Origin: Chloroflexi bacterium UBA4736
GTDB lineage: Bacteria > Chloroflexota > Dormibacteria > Dormibacterales > Dormibacteraceae
Direction: 5' to 3'
Length of the DNA stretch: 30,273 bases
NCBI GenBank assembly: GCA_002404015.1
Contig: DHIW01000076.1
Location: 15,956 to 46,228, forward strand
Of the stretch, positions 1-7,188 are shown piece after piece (positions within the stretch are counted from its first letter, which is position 1; the number at the start of each line of letters is the position of its first letter). The notes beneath the pieces were generated by a model. That model was not told where the DNA came from, did no database searches, and saw only the letters and a list, made by a program, of their open reading frames with translations. A program made the translations under genes and the position numbers.

Positions 1-954
1 CACATCCGCGAGGCCGGCTCGACCGCCGTCCAGGAGCTCGCCTTCACGCTGGCCGACGGCTTCGCGTATGTGGAGGCCTGCCTGGAGCGGGGCATGAAGG
101 TGGACGATTTCGCCCCCCGGCTGTCGTTCTTCTTTGACGCCCACATCGACTTCTTTGAGGAGATCGCCAAGTTCCGCGCCGCCCGCCGGATCTGGGCCCG
201 GCACATGCGCGAACGCTACGGAGCCCAGGACGAGCGCTCCTGGAAGCTGCGCTTCCACACCCAGACCGCGGGGGTCTCGCTGACCGCTCAGCAGCCGGAG
301 CTGAACATCGCGCGCACGGCGGTCGAGGCCCTGGGCGCCATTCTGGGCGGCACCCAGTCGCTGCACACGAACGCCATGGACGAGGTGTTGGCGCTGCCGA
401 CCGACAAGAACGCCCGGATCGCCCTGCGCACCCAGCAGATGCTGGCCAGCGAGACCGGAGTCGCCAACACCGTCGATCCCCTCGGCGGCTCTTACTTCAT
501 CGAGGACCTGACGCGGCGGATGGAGGAGGGGGCGGAAGCTTACTTCGCAGAGATCGACAGGCGGGGCGGCGTCGTCCCCTGCATCGAGGAGGGCTACCTG
601 CAGAGAGAGATCGCGGATGCGTCATTCCGCTACCAGCGCGAGCTGGAGGCGAAGCAGCGCGTCATCGTCGGCGTCAACGGGTTTGTGAGCGACGACGAGG
701 ACGATCTCGAGATCCTCAAGATCAGCCCCCAGCTGGAGGCCGAGCAGGTGGCGCGGGTGCGCGAGGTCCGGCGCAAGCGCGACAACGCCCGGTGCTCGAA
801 GGCGATCGACCAGCTCAGGAAGGCCGCGGGGTCGCCCCGCGAGAACCTGATGCCGCACATCCTTGACGCGGTGCGCGCCTACGCCACCGAGGGCGAGATC
901 ATGGGCGCAATGGTGGACGTGTTCGGCCTGTACACCGAGCAGGCGATCATCTAG
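1..954 (+). CDS. Acyl-CoA (methylmalonyl-CoA-type) mutase large subunit, 5' end outside the window
   Basis: This is the C-terminal 317 residues of the catalytic subunit of a B12-dependent acyl-CoA mutase, which rearranges the carbon skeleton of a CoA thioester such as methylmalonyl-CoA to succinyl-CoA. The reading frame is open from base 1, so the apparent GTG at position 70 is internal. Family landmarks are the segments FHTQTAGVSLTAQQPELNI, LGGTQSLHTNAMDE and TVDPLGGSYFIE, which form the second half of the TIM barrel that binds CoA. The protein stops before any cobalamin domain; that domain is the next gene, so this is the split-subunit architecture (as in archaeal-type MCM or HcmA/HcmB). 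The residues that separate methylmalonyl-, isobutyryl- and 2-hydroxyisobutyryl-CoA mutases lie upstream of the window, so the substrate cannot be decided here. Confidence 0.93.
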   Translation, partial: HIREAGSTAVQELAFTLADGFAYVEACLERGMKVDDFAPRLSFFFDAHIDFFEEIAKFRAARRIWARHMRERYGAQDERSWKLRFHTQTAGVSLTAQQPELNIARTAVEALGAILGGTQSLHTNAMDEVLALPTDKNARIALRTQQMLASETGVANTVDPLGGSYFIEDLTRRMEEGAEAYFAEIDRRGGVVPCIEEGYLQREIADASFRYQRELEAKQRVIVGVNGFVSDDEDDLEILKISPQLEAEQVARVREVRRKRDNARCSKAIDQLRKAAGSPRENLMPHILDAVRAYATEGEIMGAMVDVFGLYTEQAII

Positions 955-1365
955 ATGCCTCAGACGGCCGTCAAACCGGTGCGCATCGTGCTGGCCAAGG
1001 TCGGGCTGGACGGCCACGATCGGGGCGTCAAGGTGGTGGCCAGGGCGCTGCGCGACGCCGGCTTCGAGGTGATCTACACGGGGCTCCGGCAGACCCCGGC
1101 TATGGTGGTCGACGCGGCCCTCCAGGAGGACGCCCAGGTGATCGGCCTGTCGCTCCACTCAGGGGCCCACATGACGCTCTTTCCCGCCGTGGTGGAGGAG
1201 CTCAAGAAGAAGAAGGCCGAAGACATCACCGTGTTCGGAGGCGGGATAGTCCCGGATGACGACATCGAGGCCCTGAAGAAGATCGGCGTCGCCGAGATCT
1301 TCACCCCCGGCACGCCCCTCCAGCAGATCGTGGACTGGCTGCGGGAGCGCTTCCCCGAGAGCTAG
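955..1365 (+). CDS. Cobalamin-binding small subunit of the acyl-CoA mutase
   Basis: This 136-residue protein is the stand-alone B12-binding subunit that delivers adenosylcobalamin to the mutase encoded just upstream. It has the DxHxxG signature at residues 19-24 (DGHDRG), with His21 the expected lower axial cobalt ligand, then GLSLHSGAH (64-72), and the GGG loop at 95-97 ([11 protein letters not shown]), which are the usual base-on B12 fold landmarks. The third residue of the common SxL triplet is His68 here. The ATG follows the TAG of the large subunit with no spacer, so the two are surely co-transcribed and translated in balance. The C-terminus ([16 protein letters not shown]) is the normal end of this fold. 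Confidence 0.93.
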   Translation: MPQTAVKPVRIVLAKVGLDGHDRGVKVVARALRDAGFEVIYTGLRQTPAMVVDAALQEDAQVIGLSLHSGAHMTLFPAVVEELKKKKAEDITVFGGGIVPDDDIEALKKIGVAEIFTPGTPLQQIVDWLRERFPES

Positions 1366-1378
1366 CCGGGCCGCCTCG

Positions 1379-2722
1379 CTACGCGCCCTTGACGGCCTGT
1401 CCGGCGTTGGTGTCGATCGTGTCGGCCGCCAGCTGCTGGGCCTGCGGCTGCCCGTTGCCCGGGATGACGATCACCGGGGTGCCGACGGGAGCCCAGTCGT
1501 ACACGAAGTCGACCGTCGAGCCGGGAAGGTTGATGCAGCCGTGCGTGCCGTCGCCGCTGTTCGAGCCCGGCCCGAACCAGCTTCGCCAGGAGGCGTCGTG
1601 GAGCCCCTCGCCGCTGGCCGTGAACCAGAGCACCTTGCGGACGTCGGTCGGCGGGTAGTAGAAGGGTGACCCCTGGGGCCAGGGGGAGACCATCTTCCAG
1701 GGCGTGACCTTCCAGAGGACCTTCATCGGGCCGACGTCGGTCGGCAAGGCCGGCCGGCCGGTGGTGACCACCGTGGCCAGGACCGGCTGGGCCTTGCCGT
1801 TCTCGTAGGCGCGCAGCTCCTGCTCGTTCAGCGAGACCAGGATCGCCTTGCCCGGCATCCCCTTGACGAGCGCGTCGTGGATCTGCGCCGCGTACCGGAG
1901 CTCCGCCCCCGCCGCCAGCGCCGCCGCGTCGGCGTCGGAGGCCGACAGCTGGCCCGCGTATCTCTCCAGCGCCCGGTAGGCTCGCGCCACGCTGTCGTAG
2001 CCGTTGAACGTGCCCGCCTGGTTCAGGAAGCCGGCGTAGGTGGCCTCGTTGCGACCGGTCGCCAGGGCGTCCGAGCCGGCCTTTGCGAGAGCCGGCACGC
2101 TGCCGCTCTTCTGGGCCTTCAGGTCCGCGGCCGCCTTGAGGAGCACTGCGTTCTCGGCCTGCTGGACGGCCGCCGCCTTGGTGGCGTCCTCGGTGAGCGT
2201 CCGCGCGCCGCCATCCGCGCTCCGGAAGTCGAGCAGCGTGTGGCCGTCCCCGATTGCTTTGTTCAGGTCGTCATAGCGGGCCTGGAGCGCAGCCACGTCG
2301 CCCGCGTCGAGGCCGAGGGAGCTGTCCTGGTCGATCTGGGCCTTCGTGCTCCCCAGGTCCTTGAGCGCCTGGTCCTTGCTGCCACCCAGGACTGCCTGCT
2401 GCTGCTGGCCGAGCTGGGCGCGAAGCTGCACGATCACCAGGCCCTGGGCGTGGTAATAGGCCGGCCGGTCGCCGACCCAGACCGGCTGGGGAGCGCGGTC
2501 GACGCCGGCCAGCCGATCCAGCACCGGCCGCAGGTCGTCCTGGCTGAAGCCCTGGGCCTGGGCGGTCGCCAGCTCGCGGTCCAGGTGCTGACGGTTGGCC
2601 TGGAAGCTGTTGGAGGCCTCGACCGTGGCGGCGTCGCTCTCCGCGATCAGGACAGCGACCAGGCCCAGGAGGGCGGCCACGCAAAGCGCGATCAGGCGGC
2701 GGCGATGGGCGGACATGGTCAT
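1379..2722 (-). CDS. Membrane-anchored L,D-transpeptidase (YkuD domain)
   Basis: This is a 447-residue cell-wall cross-linking enzyme that acts outside the membrane. Residues 9-28 form an uncleaved signal or membrane anchor. Residues about 40-285 are a helical, Ala/Gln/Asp-rich spacer without a recognisable domain. The YkuD catalytic domain runs from about 292 to 420 and holds GLHD (373-376) and THGCINLP (393-400), where Cys396 is the nucleophile and His394 is part of the active site. The large spacer may place the active site within the peptidoglycan. Two in-frame ATG codons (2722 and 2716) are equally possible starts. It converges on the mutase genes with a 13-base gap and diverges from bL25 across 72 bases. 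Confidence 0.9.
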   Translation of the reverse strand: MTMSAHRRRLIALCVAALLGLVAVLIAESDAATVEASNSFQANRQHLDRELATAQAQGFSQDDLRPVLDRLAGVDRAPQPVWVGDRPAYYHAQGLVIVQLRAQLGQQQQAVLGGSKDQALKDLGSTKAQIDQDSSLGLDAGDVAALQARYDDLNKAIGDGHTLLDFRSADGGARTLTEDATKAAAVQQAENAVLLKAAADLKAQKSGSVPALAKAGSDALATGRNEATYAGFLNQAGTFNGYDSVARAYRALERYAGQLSASDADAAALAAGAELRYAAQIHDALVKGMPGKAILVSLNEQELRAYENGKAQPVLATVVTTGRPALPTDVGPMKVLWKVTPWKMVSPWPQGSPFYYPPTDVRKVLWFTASGEGLHDASWRSWFGPGSNSGDGTHGCINLPGSTVDFVYDWAPVGTPVIVIPGNGQPQAQQLAADTIDTNAGQAVKGA

Positions 2723-2794
2723 GCAGTTGGTAACCTTTGCAACGCTTCGGCGGGCCAGATCGTTTCAAGCCCGCGCTCGAAACTGTAGGGAAAG
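2723..2794. promoter_or_regulatory. Divergent intergenic region, L,D-transpeptidase / bL25
   Basis: This 72-base gap must hold both promoters. On the plus side AGGGAAAG (2787-2794) abuts the bL25 ATG and serves as its ribosome-binding site, although it is very close to the start. On the minus side TTGCAA and TACCAACT lie just upstream of the transpeptidase ATG, but they do not form a convincing -35/-10 pair. No leaderless-type hexamer sits 7 nt before either start. Confidence 0.35.
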
Positions 2795-3469
2795 ATGGAA
2801 CTCAAAGCCAAGATAAGAGACAAGACGCGGGGCGAAAACCGCCGCCTTCGCAGCCAGGGCAAGATCCCCGCAGTCGTCTACGGCCATCACGTCGAGACCA
2901 GGTCGCTGGTGTTGGAAAGCCACGATTTCACTCGTGTCCTGGCCCGAGCCGGCCACAGCCAGCTGGTCGACCTGGTGGTGGACGGCAGCCCGGCCCACAA
3001 GGTCCTCATCAAGGAGGTCCAGATCAGCCCCCGCCGCTTCAACACGGTCCACGTTGACTTCTTGCAGGTCTCCCTCCTGGAGAAGCTGCAGGTCGACGTC
3101 CCGATCGTCCTCCAGGGCGAGCCGGAACTGGTGAGGCTCGGCGACGCCGACATCCTCCACGTCCACCACACGCTTCGGGTGGAGTGCCTGCCCACTGACA
3201 TCCCCGAGAAGATCGAGGTGGACATCTCCGGCCTGGCCGAGATCGACGCCGGCGTCTACGTGCGCGACCTGAAGCTCAGCGAGGCGGTCACCGTCGTCAC
3301 GGACGAAGACGAGCTGATCGTCAAGCTGACCCAGCGCCGCGACATGGCCGCCGAGCTGGCCGAGGAGGAGAGCCAGGAGGCCGCAGCGACGGGCGCGGAG
3401 GCAGCCGAGGCCGAACCTGCGGAACCGGGCGACGAGGCTGCCGGCGAGGTTTCGAAGGAACCCGAGTAG
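2795..3469 (+). CDS. rplY: 50S ribosomal protein bL25 (Ctc/TL5 form)
   Basis: This is a 224-residue 5S-rRNA-binding protein of the large ribosomal subunit. The N-terminal L25 domain (about 1-92) shows the family pattern, with the RLRSQGKIPAVVYG segment and the QISPRRFNTVHVDF strand. It is followed by the TL5/Ctc beta domain (about 95-185, including VECLPTDIPEKIEVDISGL), so it is the long form found outside enteric bacteria. The last 35-40 residues are a low-complexity Ala/Glu tail, which is common in this family. It starts at ATG behind AGGGAAAG. The downstream MscS gene begins 18 bases after the stop and may be co-transcribed. Confidence 0.96.
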   Translation: MELKAKIRDKTRGENRRLRSQGKIPAVVYGHHVETRSLVLESHDFTRVLARAGHSQLVDLVVDGSPAHKVLIKEVQISPRRFNTVHVDFLQVSLLEKLQVDVPIVLQGEPELVRLGDADILHVHHTLRVECLPTDIPEKIEVDISGLAEIDAGVYVRDLKLSEAVTVVTDEDELIVKLTQRRDMAAELAEEESQEAAATGAEAAEAEPAEPGDEAAGEVSKEPE

Positions 3470-3487
3470 GCCGTACCCTTACGGGCC

Positions 3488-4045
3488 GTGGACCTGATCC
3501 ACGCCGTGCTCGGCGTTCTTGCATTCGCGGCGCTGCTGCTGCTGGCGACATGGCTGCGGACTGTCATCCGAGCCGCCCTGGAAAAGCGCCAGGTCCGCGC
3601 GGACATGGTCCAGCTGGTGATGCGCGCCTTTTGGGGCGCGGCGATCATGGTCGCGCTGGTCGCCGGCTTCACGATCGTCACCCAGCAGCCCAGCCTGGGG
3701 CTGACGGGCTTCCTGACCGCCGCCATCATCACCAGCCTCGGCCTCCAGGACCTTTTCAAGAACTACGTCGCCGGTTACTACGTGCTCCTCGAACGCAACA
3801 TCAAGGTGGGGGACATCGTCGAGTCGCAGGGCTATAGGGGAGTGGTCACCGAGGTCAAGATGCGCGTCACCTACCTGCGAGGCGAGACTGGAGAGCTGAT
3901 CATCGTGCCCAACCTCGAGCTCTTCAACCACACGACGGTCGTGCTCTCGGAAACGAAACCGCCCAAGCAACCCAGGCGCCGGCCGAAGCTACGCGAAGGC
4001 CCCGAGAACGATCCGGACCATAGCCTCGAATCCGTCTCCCTCTAG
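3488..4045 (+). CDS. Short MscS-family mechanosensitive channel
   Basis: This 185-residue membrane protein is a minimal small-conductance mechanosensitive channel that would release solutes on osmotic downshock. Predicted membrane segments are residues 3-23, 44-64 and 71-101. The last matches the pore helix and following conserved stretch (SLGLQDLFKNYVAGYYVLLE), then the beta domain (VGDIVESQGYRGVVTEV) and the PN turn at 141-142 (IIVPNLELFNH). The large C-terminal alpha/beta vestibule domain of E. coli MscS is absent. The final 30 or so residues are charged, and the last 57 bases overlap the 3' end of the convergent kinase-like gene, so this tail is probably unconstrained. It starts at GTG. 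TACCCT ends 9 nt upstream and no Shine-Dalgarno sequence is seen. Confidence 0.88.
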   Translation: MDLIHAVLGVLAFAALLLLATWLRTVIRAALEKRQVRADMVQLVMRAFWGAAIMVALVAGFTIVTQQPSLGLTGFLTAAIITSLGLQDLFKNYVAGYYVLLERNIKVGDIVESQGYRGVVTEVKMRVTYLRGETGELIIVPNLELFNHTTVVLSETKPPKQPRRRPKLREGPENDPDHSLESVSL

Positions 4046-4609
4046 CTCGGTCTCCTCGCGCAGCAGCTTCCGGATCTCCTGCGCGGCCAGGTCCTTGTGG
4101 ATTCCCGCCGCGTACTGCGTGGCCAGCGAGCGCAGGTGGAACGTGTGGTCGGGCGCCTCGGAGGAGCTCTCCAGGCCGGCGTCCACCTGGTCGAGCTGGA
4201 GGTAGCGGGCCCAGAGCTGGGTCTCCTTGACGCCCGCCTCGGGGGAGTCCGAGAGGTGGACGCAGTTGACGCCGCCGCCGATCCCGAAGCGCTCCCTCAG
4301 GGAGCCCGGCCGGGCTTCCTGGATTCGCGTCTCGCCCAGCTCGTAGCGCATCGCCTCGAGCGTCCCCGAGTCCGCGTTGACGCGGCCGACCACCACCGGC
4401 AGCGCGCTCATGAAGTCCACCAGCCAGGGAAAGAAAGGGCGTCCCTCCAGGAAGTCGTAGTGGCTCCTGATGAGCTCGCCGGGAGGCGTGAACCAGGTCA
4501 GCGCCGTCAGCTTCCAGTCACGTTCGGAGCCCAGCCAGGTCCAGATCGCGGCCCGGGCCGCAAGCCGGTGGGCCGAGTCGGGCTTGAAGATGACAAGTGC
4601 GTCGGCCAC
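3989..4609 (-). CDS. Nucleoside diphosphate kinase-like protein with C-terminal extension
   Basis: This 206-residue protein matches the nucleoside diphosphate kinase fold over residues 1-129. The key positions of that family can all be read: Lys9 in FKPD, Tyr51 in SHYDF, Phe59 in GRPFF, Arg88, Thr94 in GET, Arg105 in GSLRERFG, Asn115, and the phospho-accepting His118 in GVNCVHLSDS. The active site therefore looks intact, and it should move gamma-phosphate between nucleotides. Residues 130-206 are an extra helical, acidic region with no counterpart in the usual 130-150 residue enzyme. The start is GTG, 10 nt after the RarA stop, so it is likely the second gene of that transcript; TAGAGT also ends 8 nt before the GTG. 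Sequence around the motifs is diverged, so its real substrate is open. Confidence 0.78.
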   Translation of the reverse strand: MADALVIFKPDSAHRLAARAAIWTWLGSERDWKLTALTWFTPPGELIRSHYDFLEGRPFFPWLVDFMSALPVVVGRVNADSGTLEAMRYELGETRIQEARPGSLRERFGIGGGVNCVHLSDSPEAGVKETQLWARYLQLDQVDAGLESSSEAPDHTFHLRSLATQYAAGIHKDLAAQEIRKLLREETELEGDGFEAMVRIVLGAFA

Positions 4610-4619
4610 TCATCCAACT

Positions 4620-5858
4620 CTACCGGTCGCGTGGATTCGGCTCGTAGAACCGGCGCTCCTTCAACTGGTCCGGGAGATGCTGCTGCTCGACCTCGCCGCC
4701 CTCGAAATCGTGGGCGTAGCGGTAGCCCTTGCCGTAACCCATCTGCCGCATCAGCCCGGTGGCCGCGTTGCGGAGAGGAAGCGGTACGGGCAGGTTGCCG
4801 GTCTCCTGGATCGCCTCCCGCGCGGCCATGTAGGCGCCCAGCGTGGAGTTCGACTTGGGGGCCTTGGCCAGGTAGAGCGCAGCCTCGGTCAGCGGGAAGA
4901 GCGCTTCCGGCAGGCCGATGAAGTGCGCCGCCTGCTGGGCGGCGACGGCGACCGGCAGCGCCATCGGGTCGGCCAGGCCGACATCCTCGGAGGCCAGGAT
5001 CACGAGGCGGCGGGCGACGAAGTTGGGGTCCTCGCCCGCCTCCAGCATGCGGGCCAGCCAGTAGACGGCCGCGTCCGGGTCGCTCCCGCGCACGCTCTTG
5101 ATGAGGGCGGAGACGATGTCGTAGTGCTGGTCGCCGGCGCGGTCGTACAGAAGATGGCGCTCCTGCATCGCCTGCTCGATCGAGGCGACTGTCAGCGGGC
5201 CTTCGGGGCTCAACGCGGCGGCGGTCTCCAAAGCGTTGAGGCCGCTGCGGGCGTCGCCTCGCGAGGCCTCCAGCAGGCCGGCCATGGCGTCGTCCTCGAT
5301 CTCCCGGTGCAGCTCGGCCAGCCCCCGCCGCATGACCGCTTCCAGGTGCTGCGGCTCCAGCGCCTCGAGCCGGAAGACCCGGCTGCGCGAAAGCAGTGGC
5401 GCGATCACCTCGAACGACGGGTTCTCGGTGGTGGCCCCGATCAACGTCACGGTGCCGTCTTCGACGTGGGGCAGGATCGCATCCTGCTGGGCTTTGTTGA
5501 ACCGGTGCAGCTCGTCGATGAACAGGACCGTTCGCTGGCCTCGCTCGCGGGCCAGCCGGGCCTCGGCGATGACGCGCCGGAGGTCCGCGACGCCGGACGT
5601 GACCGCGCTGATGGACGTGAAACGGGCGCCGGTCGCCTTGGCCAGGATGCCCGCCAGCGTGGTCTTGCCGCTGCCGGGTGGGCCCCAGAGCACGATGCTG
5701 GGCAGCCGGCCGGCCGCCGCCAGGTCGCGGAGCGTCGTGACGACGCGCTCCTGGCCGACCAGGTCGTCGAACGTCGTCGGTCTCAGGCGCGACGCCAGGG
5801 GTGCGTCCGGCGCCCGTCCGGGCTCCTCCTGCGGAAACAGCGAGGTCTGGTCGGACAC
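4620..5858 (-). CDS. rarA: Replication-associated recombination ATPase RarA/MgsA
   Basis: This 412-residue AAA+ ATPase acts at stalled replication forks (RarA/MgsA in bacteria, WRNIP1/Mgs1 in eukaryotes). Walker A is GPPGSGKT at 59-66 and Walker B is VLFIDEL at 111-117, followed by the family-specific HRFNKAQQD. Sensor 1 lies in GATTENPSFEV. The C-terminal half has the tetramerisation region typical of the family, including SVRGSDPDAAVYWLARML and SEDVGLADP. The frame is open further upstream, but the N-terminal alignment and a TATCTT hexamer ending exactly 7 nt before GTG 5858 both support this start over one at 6146. It diverges from the zinc-ribbon gene. Confidence 0.94.
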   Translation of the reverse strand: MSDQTSLFPQEEPGRAPDAPLASRLRPTTFDDLVGQERVVTTLRDLAAAGRLPSIVLWGPPGSGKTTLAGILAKATGARFTSISAVTSGVADLRRVIAEARLARERGQRTVLFIDELHRFNKAQQDAILPHVEDGTVTLIGATTENPSFEVIAPLLSRSRVFRLEALEPQHLEAVMRRGLAELHREIEDDAMAGLLEASRGDARSGLNALETAAALSPEGPLTVASIEQAMQERHLLYDRAGDQHYDIVSALIKSVRGSDPDAAVYWLARMLEAGEDPNFVARRLVILASEDVGLADPMALPVAVAAQQAAHFIGLPEALFPLTEAALYLAKAPKSNSTLGAYMAAREAIQETGNLPVPLPLRNAATGLMRQMGYGKGYRYAHDFEGGEVEQQHLPDQLKERRFYEPNPRDR

Positions 5859-5864
5859 GCCTGA

Positions 5865-5870
5865 AAGATA
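5865..5870 (-). promoter_or_regulatory. -10 hexamer TATCTT of rarA (leaderless)
   Basis: Read on the minus strand, TATCTT ends 7 nt before the GTG start of rarA. That places the transcription start on the G of the start codon. No Shine-Dalgarno sequence is present between them. This is one of five exact matches to TANNNT at this offset in the window. Confidence 0.55.
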
Positions 5871-5894
5871 GCGGTCGGCCGCAAGGGCTGCGGC

Positions 5895-5900
5895 TACAAT
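5895..5900 (+). promoter_or_regulatory. -10 hexamer TACAAT of the zinc-ribbon/GGDEF gene (leaderless)
   Basis: TACAAT differs from the consensus -10 (TATAAT) at one base and ends 7 nt before the ATG at 5907, so the mRNA should begin at the start codon. No clear -35 element is seen. Confidence 0.6.
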
Positions 5901-5906
5901 TCCGCG

Positions 5907-6515
5907 ATGATCTGCTGGAGTTGCGAGGCGCAGGTTCCGGAGGGCGCCCAGTACTGCCCGACCTGCGGCCACAGCCAGAGCAACCGCAATACGAGTCCGA
6001 TCTTCGTCGTGGACGCCACGACCGAGCTTTTCAACGCCGTCTTCGTGAAGGCGATCGTGGGCCAGGAGGCGAACCGGGCGATCCGCTACAAGCGCCCGCT
6101 GTCGGTCCTGGTCGTCGAGGTCGACCACGCCGAGCACATGCACCACGACCTGGGCGTGTCACTGCTGAACGGGCTGCTGCGTGAGCTGGCCCAGGCGCTG
6201 GTCCAGGCTGTGCGCGACACCGACACGGTCGGCTTCCTGGACAGCGACGGCCCCCCGCACTTCGCGATCGTGCTGCCCGAGACTGACGCCCAGGGCGCCG
6301 TCCTGGCGGCGGACAAGACGCGGCGCTCCATCGCCTCTCACGACTTCGAGGCGGGCGGCCAGTGGCAGCGGCTGACGGTCAGCGTCGGGGCGGCCACGGT
6401 GAACCTGGAGAAGATGGGCGTCCAGGACCTGCTCCAGGAGGCCTACCTGACCCTCCAGCAGGGCCGCGCCGACGGCGCCGGCCCCAACCGCACCTACAAC
6501 CCGCTCCACGTCTAG
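5907..6515 (+). CDS. Zinc-ribbon protein with degenerate GGDEF domain
   Basis: This is a 202-residue cytoplasmic protein of unknown role. Residues 3-20 form a zinc ribbon of the type CxxC-x10-CxxC (Cys3, Cys6, Cys17, Cys20). Residues about 35-195 match the diguanylate cyclase fold: a LFNAVFVKAI helix in place of the LxNRR region, the RPLSVLVVEVDH strand with an Asp-containing metal-site equivalent, FAIVLPETD, and LTVSVGAA near the end. The catalytic GGDEF motif itself reads DGPPHF (114-119), so cyclase activity is very unlikely. It may be a c-di-GMP or GTP binding or protein-interaction module. It is divergent from rarA and 25 bases upstream of the phosphatase. Confidence 0.82.
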   Translation: MICWSCEAQVPEGAQYCPTCGHSQSNRNTSPIFVVDATTELFNAVFVKAIVGQEANRAIRYKRPLSVLVVEVDHAEHMHHDLGVSLLNGLLRELAQALVQAVRDTDTVGFLDSDGPPHFAIVLPETDAQGAVLAADKTRRSIASHDFEAGGQWQRLTVSVGAATVNLEKMGVQDLLQEAYLTLQQGRADGAGPNRTYNPLHV

Positions 6516-6528
6516 CCGTCGGTGTAGG

Positions 6529-6534
6529 TAATCT
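6529..6534 (+). promoter_or_regulatory. -10 hexamer TAATCT of the histidine phosphatase (leaderless)
   Basis: TAATCT lies in the 25-base gap after the zinc-ribbon gene and ends 7 nt before GTG 6541. The phosphatase can therefore be transcribed on its own, without a 5' leader. Confidence 0.55.
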
Positions 6535-6540
6535 CGGGTC

Positions 6541-7188
6541 GTGACGACCCGGATTTTCCTGATCCGCCATGCCGACGTCCAGAACCCGCAGCGGCTGCTC
6601 TACGGCCACCTGCCCGACTTCCGCCTCAGCCCGCTCGGCCGCGCCCAGGCGGCGGCGGTAGGCCAGAGGCTGCGGGGGAGCGGCCTCTCGCTGATCGTGC
6701 ACAGCCCACTCGACCGGGCCCGGGAGACCGCCGAGATCATCAGGGACCAGCTGAAGCACCTCGTGCCGCTGCGGCCGGAGCCGGAGCTGCGCGAGGCAGA
6801 GTTCAGCCGCTACCTACAGGGCGTGCCCTTCTGGCAGATCCCGGCCCGGCGCCCCCTCTGGTGGGTCCACAAAGCCAGGCGGGGGCTCCTGCCGGGCGAT
6901 GAGACGGTCGCCAGCATGGGCGGCCGGATCCTGGATGTGATGTGGAAGGTGGCGCGGGAGCGGCCGGACGAGGTCACGGCGCTGGTCAGTCATGCCGACC
7001 CCCTGCAGGCCGCCTGGATCCTGCTCGACGGCAGGCCCCACAAGGAGCGCGAGATGTACCGCAAGGCGGTGGACCGGGCGGGCGCCCTTGAGATCGACCT
7101 GGAGGGCGACGAGATCAGCCGGATGGACTACGTCCGGACGCCCAAGGTCAGCCTGGAGGCCGCGGAGGGGAGCCGGCCCGCGCCCTGA
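6541..7188 (+). CDS. Histidine phosphatase (phosphoglycerate-mutase-like) family protein
   Basis: This 215-residue protein belongs to the branch 1 histidine phosphatase superfamily, which hydrolyses phosphate monoesters through a phospho-histidine. The RHG motif is present as LIRHAD, with nucleophile His10 and Arg9. Arg61 falls in HSPLDRARETAEI, an acidic catalytic residue in LREAEF (Glu85/Glu87), and the second catalytic His151 in VSHADP. The substrate is unknown: family members range from cofactor-dependent mutases to alpha-ribazole and broad phosphatases. The residues after about 190 are a Pro/Ala-rich tail, and the last 41 bases overlap the 3' end of the convergent phosphoesterase gene. 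Confidence 0.87.
   Translation: MTTRIFLIRHADVQNPQRLLYGHLPDFRLSPLGRAQAAAVGQRLRGSGLSLIVHSPLDRARETAEIIRDQLKHLVPLRPEPELREAEFSRYLQGVPFWQIPARRPLWWVHKARRGLLPGDETVASMGGRILDVMWKVARERPDEVTALVSHADPLQAAWILLDGRPHKEREMYRKAVDRAGALEIDLEGDEISRMDYVRTPKVSLEAAEGSRPAP

Noticed and set aside
3470..3487. Promoter for the MscS gene from TACCCT (3474-3479)
   Set aside because: The hexamer ends 9 nt before the GTG, not 7, and the 18-base gap makes readthrough from bL25 equally likely, so it was not listed as a separate promoter.
4470..5864. 464-residue plus-strand frame opposite rarA
   Set aside because: It is a composition-driven shadow of the rarA coding strand; RarA motifs are unambiguous.
5859..6146. Longer rarA start at 6146
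   Set aside because: It would add 96 residues without similarity, would run through the divergent zinc-ribbon gene, and would ignore the TATCTT-7nt-GTG signal at 5858.
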